From Begonia masoniana (Eukaryota > Streptophyta > Magnoliopsida > Cucurbitales > Begoniaceae): 64,000 nucleotides of DNA. The stretch lies in contig CM039514.1 of the NCBI GenBank assembly GCA_022432975.1, positions 9,407,519 through 9,471,518 of the forward strand. Reading direction: 5' to 3'. Below are positions 33,826 to 43,730 of the stretch, in pieces (position 1 is the stretch's first letter; the number at the start of each line of letters is the position of its first letter). The notes under the pieces were generated by a model. It did not search any database and was not told the origin of the DNA. It was given only the letters and a program-made list of their open reading frames with translations. The translations under genes and the position numbers were made by a program.

Positions 33826-34555
33826 TATTGGTCATGCGAGGTGGGGCTCAGGCACGGCTGTACGTGTTATAAGCGTGCACCCCCCGCCTCTAGCCGGAAA
33901 GAGTAGTCCGCCCGCTGGATGAGCTCTCTCTGGTTAGAGGGATAGGACCTCGGTGACACCTATTGTATTGAGCATTGCATTGTAAGATAAAATAAAGCAT
34001 GGTTTATCGAACTCATACGCACAGCATGCATTGCATTTACGAGTCTTACTTGGATTTCATCTCATAGTGTACTGTATGGTGTAGGTGATCTAGATATCGA
34101 GGTACCAGGTGAGGACGATGTCCCTCCACCTGAGGCATGATTCAGTTGACGGTGGATGGCTGTGGTGGTGTGCTGGCGCAGTCGAGGCTTCATCGACCCC
34201 GTGGGGACAGTATGTATAGATTTTGGGAACGTTTTGGGATAATTGATAGAATATGTATAGGATGTTTAGGTAACGATATTCGTTTTGAAATTCTGGAACT
34301 GTTTGGGTCAACTGTTTATAGAAATGTTTTGAAAATGTTACGGATTGTCTCGATTTTTAGATATATCTACGCAGTGGGATTTCGCAAAGTCCGCTGTAAG
34401 TTGGTTGAGGGTAGGATATATTTTGGGTCGAGTTCATTGTAGTTATTGATTGTAGTTATTGATGATAAAACATGTGAGTTTGCTCTCTGGAAGTTGATAA
34501 GTTGATAAGTATAGAAAGTATAGAAAATAGAAAATACAGAGAGAAAGGAGTGGAG

Positions 34556-34680
34556 GTCGGCGACCAGGCGCGAAGGCCTGATCGCTGCCAGCGATCGGGC
34601 GCCTCGATCACTGCAGCACGCAGCGATCGAGCGCTGCGATCGCTGCATGGGGCAGCGATCGGGCGCTGCCCCTTCCCTCG
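34556..34680 (+). repeat. GCGATCG hairpin cluster in Gypsy-2 LTR
   Basis: Overlapping inverted repeats built on CAGCGATCG and CGATCGCTG, GC-rich within an AT-rich context. It corresponds in position to the GCGATTGATCGC hairpin of Gypsy-1. Confidence 0.65.
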
Positions 34681-36030
34681 GCAGAAAGACTGAACTGCCC
34701 TCCCTTTTATGAAATGTTTTCCTTAATTGTTTTTAAAATTTTTAAGTAATTTATTTAATTTGTTTTAATTGTTTTAAATGTTTTAAAGGTTAGATTTCAA
34801 TTCCGATTTCGATTTTGGTTTCGATTTCGGTTTAGGTTCTGTTTAAAGTTTAATTAAAGATATTAGGTTAAATAAATAAATAAATAAATAAATAATATGG
34901 TACGGATATTGGGTACAGTTTTAGGGCCGTTACATTACTGACAGATTTATTCCTAAATATTTGGAAAGTTGATTTTAAGATGGAAATAATATTTTGGAAG
35001 CCGATCTGTATTTTGTGGTGTTGTTAAGCTTGATACGAGATCACAACACTGTTAGGAATTGTTCCTAATATTTTGGGATTCGTTTCAGATCTGTTTGCAT
35101 GGACTTTCCATAAATGTCGCACAAGGTGTCGCATATCCGATTTTCATGGGATTCAGTTTTCCTTATTTTGTGCGATTTGTTTGGAGAGAATATTTGATGC
35201 ACAATATATTATGCATTCTGGCTGAATAGTTGAACGTGCTGAAGCCATTATTCTTGAGAGCTAAAAGTCTTTATTCATTCGGGCGATTTTATTCTTCACC
35301 GACGTTTGCATGTGTCCAACAATTGTTAATCCTCTCATTCACGCCTTCAGTGAATCGTCGGTGATTATTCTTCAGCGGACGGATTTTTGGATTTACACTA
35401 GAGAACTTTTCTTCGTTTTACAAGCCGTCGCTTTTTCTTTCACTCCCTACGTTTCTGCGTAAGGGTTTGTGATTGTTTTACACACTCTATCTAATCTGTG
35501 GATTTCATCGTTTTATTGAGTGTGTTGATTATTGCATCCGAAGACTTCGATCTGGTGTTTCAGGAGCTGTCTCAAGAGGCAATATTCTTTATTCTTCATT
35601 GAAGCTCAGTCTCGGGAGGAGGCTGCATCCGAACTCGGGAGGAGTTCTGTTTCTTAGACAATGGGAGCTTGTCGTTCTTGATCGTGGGCGAGGGGATCTT
35701 GCCATAACACGGATTCCGGGAGGAATCAACAACGAGAGGATCTTGTTGTTATCTAGATCTTGGGAGAGGTCGTTCTAAAGTCGAGGGGATCTCGCAAAAA
35801 CAGTTTTCTTTGGGAAGTTAGCTAGAGGCGGCGACAAAGATAAGAGGAAGTCTTTATTTGTTTAAGTCCGATTATCTTGTAACTTTGTAAACTCAAAAAA
35901 ATATTTTTATATCTGGGCGTGGCCCCGCAGACGTAGGCTGGTTGCCGAACTGCGTTACCAACCTCCTGTGTCATTTATTTCTGCATATTTATATTGTCCA
36001 TCATTGCATTAAAAATCGGTGTCACACGAT

Positions 36031-37058
36031 GTAACGACTTGGACCCCGTTCCCGCAGGCCCAAGCCGTGCAGTTCCCACTGATGGGCTGCTGCCACGTGG
36101 GTCCCCGTAGGGCGGTACACATGTACTCACGATCTTCCCTCCCCCTGAAGAGGGTTTTTGCCTTCCCCCCCACTCGAACCCAGGACCTCAGGGACTAGTA
36201 CCCTAGGTACTAGTCCCTGAGGTCTTTGTAACGGCCCAATCCCCCGGCCCAGGGCTCACCCCGCGACCAGGCCAAGTGTCCGTGCAGTCCCCGCAAAGCC
36301 CTGCCACGTGGTAGCCACACAGGCCCGCCACGTGTACTCACGATCTTCTCCCACCACCTGGTTTGATCGGAGTTTTTGCCTCCCCAGGGATTCGAACTTG
36401 GGCTCCCAAGCTTCATAACCACAAGTTCATCATCCCTGGTACCACTTGAGCTAGTGTGAGTACATGTGGCGGGGTTGTGTGGCTACCACGTGGCGTGGTG
36501 GCTCTGCGGGGACTGCACGGACACTTGGCCTGGTCGCGGGGGAGTGGGCCGTTACAAAAAAGGCGCCCTTTTTTGTAACGGCCTGGACCCCTTTCCCGCA
36601 GGCCCAAGCCTTGCAGTTCCCACCGATGGGCTGCTGCCACGTGAGTCCCCGTAAGGCGGTACACGTGTACTCACGATCTTCCCTCCCTCTGAAGAGGGTT
36701 TTTGCCTTTCCACCCACTCGAACCCAGGACCTCAGGGACTAGTACCTTAGGTACAAGTGAAGAGTACCACTGAGCTCAGGCCCAAGCTGTGCAGTTCCCA
36801 CCGATGGGCTGCTGCCACGTGGGTCCCCGTAGGGCGGTACACGTGTACTCACGATCTTCCCTCCCCCTGAAGAGGGTTTTTGCCTTCCCCCCCCCCACTC
36901 GAACCGAGGACCTCAGGGACTAGTACCTGAGGTATAAGTGAGGAGTACCACTGAGCTAGTGAGTATACGTGTACCACCCTACGGGGACCCACGTGGCAGC
37001 AGCCCATCAGTGGGAACTGCACGGCTTGGGCCTGCGGGAACGGGGTCCAGGTCGTTAC
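36031..37058. mobile_element. SINE-like inverted-repeat cluster A in the solo LTR
   Basis: Begins GTAACGACTTGGACCCCGTT and ends with its complement (one mismatch at the tenth base), giving a terminal inverted repeat of about 100 bp. Flanks ACACGAT and ACTCGAT match 6/7, a possible TSD. Inside are several units in both orientations, each with a tRNA-like head (A-box-like CTCAGTGGTAC or CTCAAGTGGTACC, B-box-like GGTTCGAGT or AGTTCGAATCC on the minus strand) and a GC-rich body ending GGCCGTTACAAAAAA. Around 36549-36586 two tails meet at GGCGCC. This looks like dimerised, inverted tRNA-derived SINEs; a fold-back DNA transposon is an alternative. Confidence 0.6.
36228..36556 (-). repeat. SINE-like unit with near-consensus Pol III boxes
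   Basis: On the minus strand of 36228-36455: an A-box-like GCTCAAGTGGTACC (about 36438-36452) and B-box AGTTCGAATCC (36388-36398), some 50 bp apart, then the body ending GGGCCGTTACA. 36456-36556 is an inverted copy of the tail half. The B box is the best match to the tRNA consensus in this cluster. Confidence 0.6.
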
Positions 37059-37105
37059 ACTCGATAATCCTTGTGTGACATCGCATAACTGATCTTAATC
37101 TTTCA

Positions 37106-38553
37106 AACTCTTTGATTTCTATGATGTAATTGCATTTTCGGTTACTTAAGTTTGAAATATGTCATGTGACATCTAGTGGATCGAGATAAGTATAATCTTC
37201 GTATTGACTTGAGGTCACATAAATTACTCTCATGGTAAGAATTCGGAGGTGCACCTCCATGTTTGTTACACCACGCCATATGTCGGCTTGATTGCGTGAT
37301 TGTGGTGTTTTTACAATAAATTGAGTTTAAAAGAAAGAAAAACATATAGTAATATAATGCATTTCTTTGAAACAATATTCCATGATAAACTTGTTGGGAA
37401 AAACTATTTATAAAACTCGATTACGTAGCGGATAAATTTCCTTTTCTCTCTTTGTTTGATTAAAATAGATTATTATGCCAATTGATAAAATACCACAAAC
37501 TAAAGTAGAAAAAAATGAGACACCAAATTTAACGTGGTTCGACAATGTGTCTACACATCTACGAGACCAAAATCTGATATAATCTTACAATAAAAAATAT
37601 TGGATACACTATAATCATTTCTAGAATAAATTAGCAGAAACAACAATAAGAGCAAATAATTTCGAAAATCATTATTCTCGACAAAAAAAAAAAAAACCGA
37701 TCTCACCAAATTGACTGACGGCATCATGTGAGTGACTTTTTTACTCTTCAATAATCACAACCAGTAGAATTCTAGATCTTGTTGATACAACAATATAAAA
37801 TTTTGGTTGAATTAGAGACGAATTGACAGTTCGATAGAAGATCAGAACCACTTATCTCTAGCAAAATCTCTCTCTTCAATTCCCTTTGAAAGAACCACTT
37901 ATCTCTGTATATATTTTTTTATTTCATTATGTGTGGGCCCACCTCGTAATAGAGGTGGAATCCAACAAAATCTACGACTCGGTTTATGATGGAATAAGAT
38001 GGGGTAGAGTTCTTACAAGCTCATCTAGAGAGTATATTTATTGGTTACCTATACCAAATACTTGTGAGTAGGTCTTCCCACCCTAATCGTTTTTAGTTAT
38101 TTACTTGAAATGAATGCTAGAACTAACATTTCTTCCAAGGATAAACAGTAGTATTGAGTGCCGTCTTGGACAATTGTCTCCTAACTGATGAAATGGTAAA
38201 TGAACGTTTCTTTGTTGGTTGGTAGAGTTTCCAACTAAGAACCCATTAATGGAAAGGGAAAAAGCTTGGTTTGCAACAAATTTCGTAGCATTTTAGGTTG
38301 TCTCCCTTGCACGACACTTCCCCAAACATTCTCATCCTCAATCGGAATTCTCAACAAATCATGGTGTAGAAGAGAAGTTGATCTAACCTACTGCCGTTTT
38401 CTTTAAGCTGTTGTTGAGCTCTGTCATTGTTCTCATCCTCCCTTTTTAGGGCCTGAAAGCAAAAGGCAAGAGTATATGCCTCTCCTCTCCCTCCAAGTTA
38501 TTCTAAGGGTGGTGGCTTGATATTACTTAAGTTTTGAAATATCCAGGCAAAGA
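37106..38553. other. Upstream region of the Vps62-like gene, no gene seen
   Basis: AT-rich spacer with short uninformative frames. The part nearest 38554 is presumably promoter and 5' leader of the downstream gene. No clear TATA box could be chosen. Confidence 0.4.
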
Positions 38554-40329
38554 ATGGGCAATCCTCTCTCTTTCCCACCTTCTCCGAGGGTCTCGAAAAG
38601 AAGCAAACCTTTGCCGATTGAAGCTGTATTCAAGCTTCCTTCTCCTCTTCCGACATGGACTCTAGGTATAACTCCATCTCTGTGCTCAACATGGTCTGTA
38701 TCATCTTCTTCCTCGATTCGTTTATTGATCTGATCTTTCCTATCCTTCTTAGATGAAGACGGATTTGCAAGCGGAATTATTGATTTAGGAGGTCGGCTAA
38801 GAGCGTGCGGGGTATCATCCTTTAACAAAATTTGGGCGATAGATGGAGGCGGAGTGGACAATTTTGGGGCAACTTTCTTCGATCCATCCCCTATTCCTCA
38901 AGGATTCTTCATGCTTGGAAGCCATTGCCAGCCTAACAATAAGCCGTTCTTCGGACGGGTTCTGGCCTGCATGGAGGTTGATCCGGATGGCGGAGCATTG
39001 GCGAAGCCGACTGATTACACTCTCATTTGGAGCAGCGAGTCCTTGAAAATTAAACAAGATAGCCATGGCTATGTCTGGTTGCCCTCTCCCCCAAATGGGT
39101 ACAATGCCATCGGCCATGTTGTCACAACATCGCCGGAGAAGCCCTCCGTCGATAAAATCCGTTGTGTTCGGTCGGACCTCACCACCCAATGTGAGGCTGA
39201 CTCCTGGCTGTGGGGAACAGGCTCCGAGAGCGACTCAACCGGCTTTAATGTTTACAGCTTGAGACCCATAAATGGAGGCTCCAATGGTCTCGGAGTTCCG
39301 GTTGGAACATTTATAGCTCATACTAATGGGAAAAACTCAAACTCTCCTTTACCTATTGCTTGTTTGATAAACTCAGCTCCAAGTTTAGCATCCATGCCTA
39401 ACTTAACTCAAATCAGCTCTCTGTTTCAAGCTTATTCTCCATTTATATACTTTCACCCTGATGAAATCTACCTTCCTTCTTCGGTAAGTTGGTTCTTCAA
39501 CAATGGAGCTTTGCTGTACACAAAGAAAGACGAATCAAGACCCGTACCAATCGACTCGCTGGGCACGAACATTCCTCGGGGTGGTTCGAATGACGGTGCC
39601 TACTGGTTAGACTTGCCGACAGAAGAAGGAGCCAGAAACAGAGTAAAGAAGGGAGATTTACAGACCTCTGAAGTGTATTTGCACGTAAAACCAATGTTTG
39701 GAGCAACATTTACAGACATTGCAGTATGGATTTTCTACCCTTTTAATGGACCAGCCCGAGCCAAAGTAAAATTTGTAAACATTTCGCTGGGGAAAATCGG
39801 CGAACACGTGGGTGACTGGGAGCATCTGACTTTGAGAATAAGCAACTTCAATGGGGAGCTTAGGAAAGTCTTCTTCTCCCAACACAGCAAGGGCAAATGG
39901 GTGGACGCATCCGAGCTAGAATTCGAAACAGGCAATCGATTTGTAGCCTTCGCGTCGCTCAATGGCCATGCTTCATATCCAAAACCAGGCCTAGATTTGC
40001 AGGGAAATGGAGGAATTGGGATACGAAATGACACAGCGAAGAGCAAGATGGTGTTGGATACGGGACGAAGCTATTCTGTGATTGCAGCGGAGTATTTGGG
40101 GGACGCCATTGATGAACCAGTATGGCTAGAGTATGCAAGAGAATGGGGTCCGAAAATTACATACAGAGTCTCGGAGGAGATCAAAAAGGTTGAGAAATTG
40201 TTGTTTTGGAAGCTTAGATCTGGGTTCAGAAAATTGATTAACAGCCTACCTGATGAAGTTCTGGGGGAGGAAGGACCCACAGGACCAAAGATGAAGAACA
40301 ACTGGAATGGAGACGAAGTTTCGAGCTGA
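38554..40329 (+). CDS. Vps62/DUF946-family protein, 562 aa, two exons
   Basis: Exon 1 (38554-38665) encodes MGNPLSFPPSPRVSKRSKPL and onward. A GT-AG intron of 87 bp (38666-38752) joins in frame to exon 2 (38753-40329, stop TGA), giving 563 codons in all. The first in-frame ATG of exon 2 (38854) would remove the conserved start DGFASGIIDLGG and FNKIWAIDGGGVD, so the upstream exon is the better start. Motifs typical of the plant DUF946/Vps62-like family include FFDPSPIPQGFFMLGSH, FIYFHPDEIYLPSSVSWFF, AVWIFYPFNGPA, HVGDWEHLTLRI and SLNGHASYP. The length fits the family (about 550-590 aa). No signal peptide or membrane helix is visible. The name comes from distant similarity to yeast Vps62 (vacuolar sorting); the biochemical role in plants is not established. 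I see no lesion; it is a likely functional host gene. Confidence 0.92.
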
Positions 40330-40562
40330 CCAGAGAGGGAAGACATTATTTCAGTAAATATTGAAGTACCCAACTTCATGTCCTTATCTCTTCCCTTCAG
40401 AGTAATTTAGACTAGTTAGTAATGAAGTTTGGACCTTATTAAAAGACATAAGTTAGCCCAAATTTAAAAAAAAAAAACTAAAATAAAGCCCAGTAACTAA
40501 AATAATATTAATGACCATTTAAATAAAGACAATTTTCTCATCTATGCCCATAATACTTTAAA

Positions 40563-40700
40563 GGGTAATTATCGAGTTTAACCTTGTACTATGCACTTTA
40601 TTTCGGTTAACCCCATGTACTAAAAAAACCGGCAAATCAAACTCTGTACTTTGATTCTGTTATCAGTTTTAACATTCTATCAATAATTTCGTTAAACTCT
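40563..40700 (+). repeat. Orphan MULE-type terminal sequence
   Basis: Starts GGGTAATTATCGAGTTTAAC and closely follows the left end of the MULE at 17327, sharing GTACTAAAAAAACCGGCAA and a TTCTGTTATCA block. No matching opposite end or 9-bp TSD was found, so it is a truncated relative. Confidence 0.6.
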
Positions 40701-40716
40701 CATTTCAAAAATTACC

Positions 40717-40965
40717 AAACGATATTGGATTCACTTGTAAGTTTTACCACATGTTCACTACTTAATGAGAAGATAATATGAAAATTTTCGTGATTTTTTA
40801 ATACATGTACGATTTATTGTAATTTTATTTTAGTAATTTATAAAAATATTATAATAAATCATACAAGTTTTAGAAAATCACGAAAATGTTTCTATTATCT
40901 ACCCATAATAGGGAGAACATGTGAAACTTTTTTTAAATAAATCCAATATCATGTGATATTTGTTT
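40717..40965. repeat. Fold-back inverted repeat
   Basis: Arms of about 105 bp (40717-40822 against 40860-40965) pair imperfectly, including ATTTTCGTGATTTT opposite AAAATCACGAAAAT. Right-arm sequence continues into the start of the tandem duplication. It may be the core of a MITE. Confidence 0.6.
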
Positions 40966-42906
40966 AAAAATTAATTTATAAAGTAAAGAAGAAACTGTGA
41001 TTAATTTTAACTGTGATTAATTCAGATTTCATTTAAGTAAATCAAATTGTCGCAGATGTATTTTCATTTAGAGTTTAGAATTTTCCATTTTGTGTTGGGA
41101 AGTTTTGGTGTAGTGTTTTTCCACCGTTTAAATATCAAATGTTTATATATATATCAAATGTTTTATTTTATTTTTTAGTAAAATTTTATTTTTAAAAAGA
41201 AGGAAGGAATCCTTCCTTGCTTTATCGTTCGGCCGAATGGAGGAGAGAGAGAGAGAGAGAGAGAGAGATCCTCAGCGTGAATGGAGGATTTCCAACGCTA
41301 GGATTGTGTTCGGATCACTTCTATCTTCAAGTTTTGTGAAGATTCGTCGTGGATAAGTCATTTTCCAACTCCGTTTCAAGTTTAAAGGTTAGGGTTTTGT
41401 AGATTTTGGATTCAAGATATGGGTATTTATGTACTATTTTGGTACATTTGGAGTTTATGCAGATTATAGCGTCTATTGGAGGTGCAAATTGGCGAGGAAG
41501 TCGGATTTTGCGCTTCCCGTCACTGAAAATCGATTCAGTGGCGGACACTAGTCGAGAAAGTGTCAATTGATGGTGAAGGCAAAGCCGACCAAGGGTCAAT
41601 ACCTCAGCAAGTGTCCACCCCGGCAAACGTAAGGTGCAAGTGTCGATCGGCCGGTGGACACTTGCTATGACCGAGAGGGTCTAAGGTTGACCCTTTGCTC
41701 AAGGTGTCGACCCCTGCCAACCAAGAGCAACAAGGGTCAACCTTTTTCTCATGGTGTCGACTCTTGCCTTGAGGTGTGACCACTTGAGTCTGCGGTCAAC
41801 CCTTGGTGGAAACTCGACAAGGAGAGGTGTCAACCGTAGGGTCAATCAGTATACGCATGTTAGATTTGTTCGAATGCTCTTGGGTTCCGGTCGACTGCAC
41901 AGTCTTTTAATTATTGAAAATCTTGTCGCCTCGGCAAAGTTCTTTGATCATTTGTCGTGGTCTCTTGGTTGGGTTCCTAGGATCGATGTAATATCTTCTC
42001 ATTTTTCGTCTTTGTATTTTGATTAAGGTTTTAACGTCGTCCCTTGTCAATTATGATTTCAAGCCTTATTTAATTTTTTTAGTAATCTCTCATGTTCTGA
42101 CTAGGGATTTGATGTCTAGATGTTTATAGGTTCCGACAATGTCTTTTTCCCGATGACTCGTTTCCAACGCCTGATCTCACTAGCATGATCAAATTGTCGG
42201 TAATGCTGTGGTCGTCATTGAAGTAAAGATTTTTATATTGTACTACTTCACATAGCATGGTTTCAAAAACTAATTTTGATAGTTGTCACTATATAAAAAT
42301 CTGACTGGACTTGGTTATCATCACGTCCGTTTTTAAGTATATATACATATGTTTTATACATTTAGATTTAAACGATAAGGTGAACATGTGAAAAAATTTT
42401 CAAATAAATCCAATATCATTTGGTATTTGTTTAAAAATTAATTTATAAAGTAAAGAAGCAACTGTGATTAATTTTAATCGTGGTTAATCCGGATTTCATT
42501 TAAGTAAATAAAATTGTCGCAGATATATTTTCATTTAGAGTTTATAATTTTCTGGTTTGTGTTGGGAAGTTTTGGTGTAGTGTTTTTCCATCGTTTAAAT
42601 TTTATATGAGATATGTTTAATTTATATATATATATCAAATGTTTTATTTTTTTTAGTAAAATTTTATTGTTAAAAAGAAGGAAGGAAGAAATCCTTCCTT
42701 GCTTTATCGTGCGGCCGAATGGAGGAGAGAGAGAGAGAGAGAGATCCCGAGCGTGAATGGAGGATTTCCAACGCTAGGATTGTGCTCGCGTCACTCCTAT
42801 CTTCAAGTTTTGTGAAGATTTGTCGTGAATAAGTCATTTTCCAACTCCGTTTTCAAGTTTAAAGGTTAGGGTTTTGTAGATTTTGGATTCGAGATATGGG
42901 TATTTA

Positions 42907-43730
42907 TGTAACGACCCCTTTTCCCAGCAAGATATTGTCCGCTCTGGGGATTGGGTCGTAACCCAATATCCTCCCCTCACGACTTTGTTTGGCGAGGACT
43001 TCCCAGTCGGTCACCCAACCTGGTACTACTCTCACCAAAACACTTTTAACTTCAGAGTTCTTGTGGGATCCGTTGTCAATTGTACTCCAAAACGCGTCTT
43101 ACTATCTTGGAAGGGTCTCTTTACATATGTTTCATTTTCACATACTTCCCCAAGCGATGTGGGATTGTGACGACCCCCTTTTTACGACCCGTCACCTTCC
43201 GGTTCGCCCGCGTGGACGTATCGTTATTCGGGTTCCGATTCGTGCAGCCATCGTACACATACTCACACATCCGGGTCATCACAATCACCCCCCTCGGGGG
43301 CCCAACATCCTCGTTGGCCACATTTTCGGTTGGGTACAGGCTCTGATACCATTTGTAACAACCTCTTTTCCCAACAAGATATTGTCCGCTCTGGGGATTG
43401 GGCCGTAGCCCAATATCCTCCCCTCACGGCTTTGTTTGGCGAGGACTTCCCAGTCGGTCACCCAACCTGGTACTACTCTCGCCGAAGTACTTTTAATTTC
43501 GGAGTTCTTATGGGATCCGTTGTCAATTGTGCTCCAAAATGCGTTTTACTATCTTGGGAGAGTCTCTTTACATATGTTTCATTTCCACATACTTCCCCAA
43601 GAGATGTGGGATTGTGACGACCCCCTTTTTATTACCCGTCACCTTCTGGTTCGCCCGCGCGGGCGTACCGCCATCCGGGTTCCGGTTCGTGCAGTCATCG
43701 TACACATATTTACACATCCGGGTCATCCCA
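42907..43730 (-). mobile_element. Cassandra TRIM retrotransposon (824 bp)
   Basis: Two ~377-bp LTRs (42907-43283 and 43354-43730) flank a 70-bp interior. A primer-binding site TGGTATCAGAGCC on the minus strand (43341-43353) sets the orientation. The LTRs contain a 5S rRNA-like segment, the hallmark of Cassandra. A perfect TSD ATTTA lies at 42902-42906 and 43731-43735. Tandem copy 1 keeps the uninterrupted site GGGTATTTATGTACTATTTT near 41417. There is no coding capacity, so movement needs proteins from other elements. Confidence 0.93.
42985..43075 (-). other. 5S rRNA-like segment in Cassandra LTR
   Basis: Minus strand carries CGGATCCCACAAGAACTC, GAAGTTAAAAGTG, GAGAGTAGTACCAGGTTGGG and GACTGGGAAGTCCTCG in order. 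This matches the 3' two-thirds of plant 5S rRNA, with substitutions in the promoter box. The right LTR has the same segment at about 43432-43522. It is not a functional 5S gene. Confidence 0.88.

Larger units (their letters stand above)
27502..34934 (+). mobile_element. Gypsy-2: Tekay-type chromovirus with fold-back 5' end
   Basis: Perfect 5-bp TSD TTACT at 27497-27501 and 34935-34939. The order is abnormal 226-bp 5' terminus, primer-binding site, nearly complete gag-pol (27892-32370), purine tract AAGAAGGGTAGAA, full 3' LTR (32411-34934). The 5' terminus is not a copy of the LTR: it holds an inverted and a direct copy of the LTR's 3' end. Integrase, chromodomain-like C-terminus and leader sequence place it in the Tekay/Del group. 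It inserted into the SIRE-like solo LTR. Confidence 0.92.
32411..34934 (+). repeat. Gypsy-2 3' LTR (2524 bp)
   Basis: Starts TGTAATACCCGG and ends GGGCCGTTACA. Internal features are a splice-donor-like CTCGGTAAGTCTC near 33000, a 43-bp tandem duplication at 33057-33142, a 16-bp minisatellite at 33732-33825, and GCGATCG-rich hairpins at 34556-34680. Confidence 0.9.
27270..37105 (+). repeat. SIRE-like copia solo LTR, split by two insertions
   Basis: Three pieces, 27270-27501, 34940-36030 and 37059-37105, resemble the LTR at 1936-3001 in order (ACTTTCCTAAAGTGTCA early, GTGGCCCCGCAGA late, final ATCTTTCA). No primer site or gag follows, so this is a solo LTR. Removing the gypsy element and the SINE-like cluster gives about 1.37 kb. 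Start TGTTGGG at 27270 and flanks AAATC/AACTC (4/5) are tentative. Confidence 0.6.

Noticed and set aside
38854..40329. Starting the Vps62-like protein at the ATG at 38854
   Set aside because: Upstream in-frame sequence and a GT-AG intron give an N-terminus that carries conserved family motifs, so the start at 38554 is preferred.
42985..43522. 5S rRNA genes
   Set aside because: The 5S-like segments are diverged, lie within paired LTRs and lack a full 120-bp gene; they are part of Cassandra.
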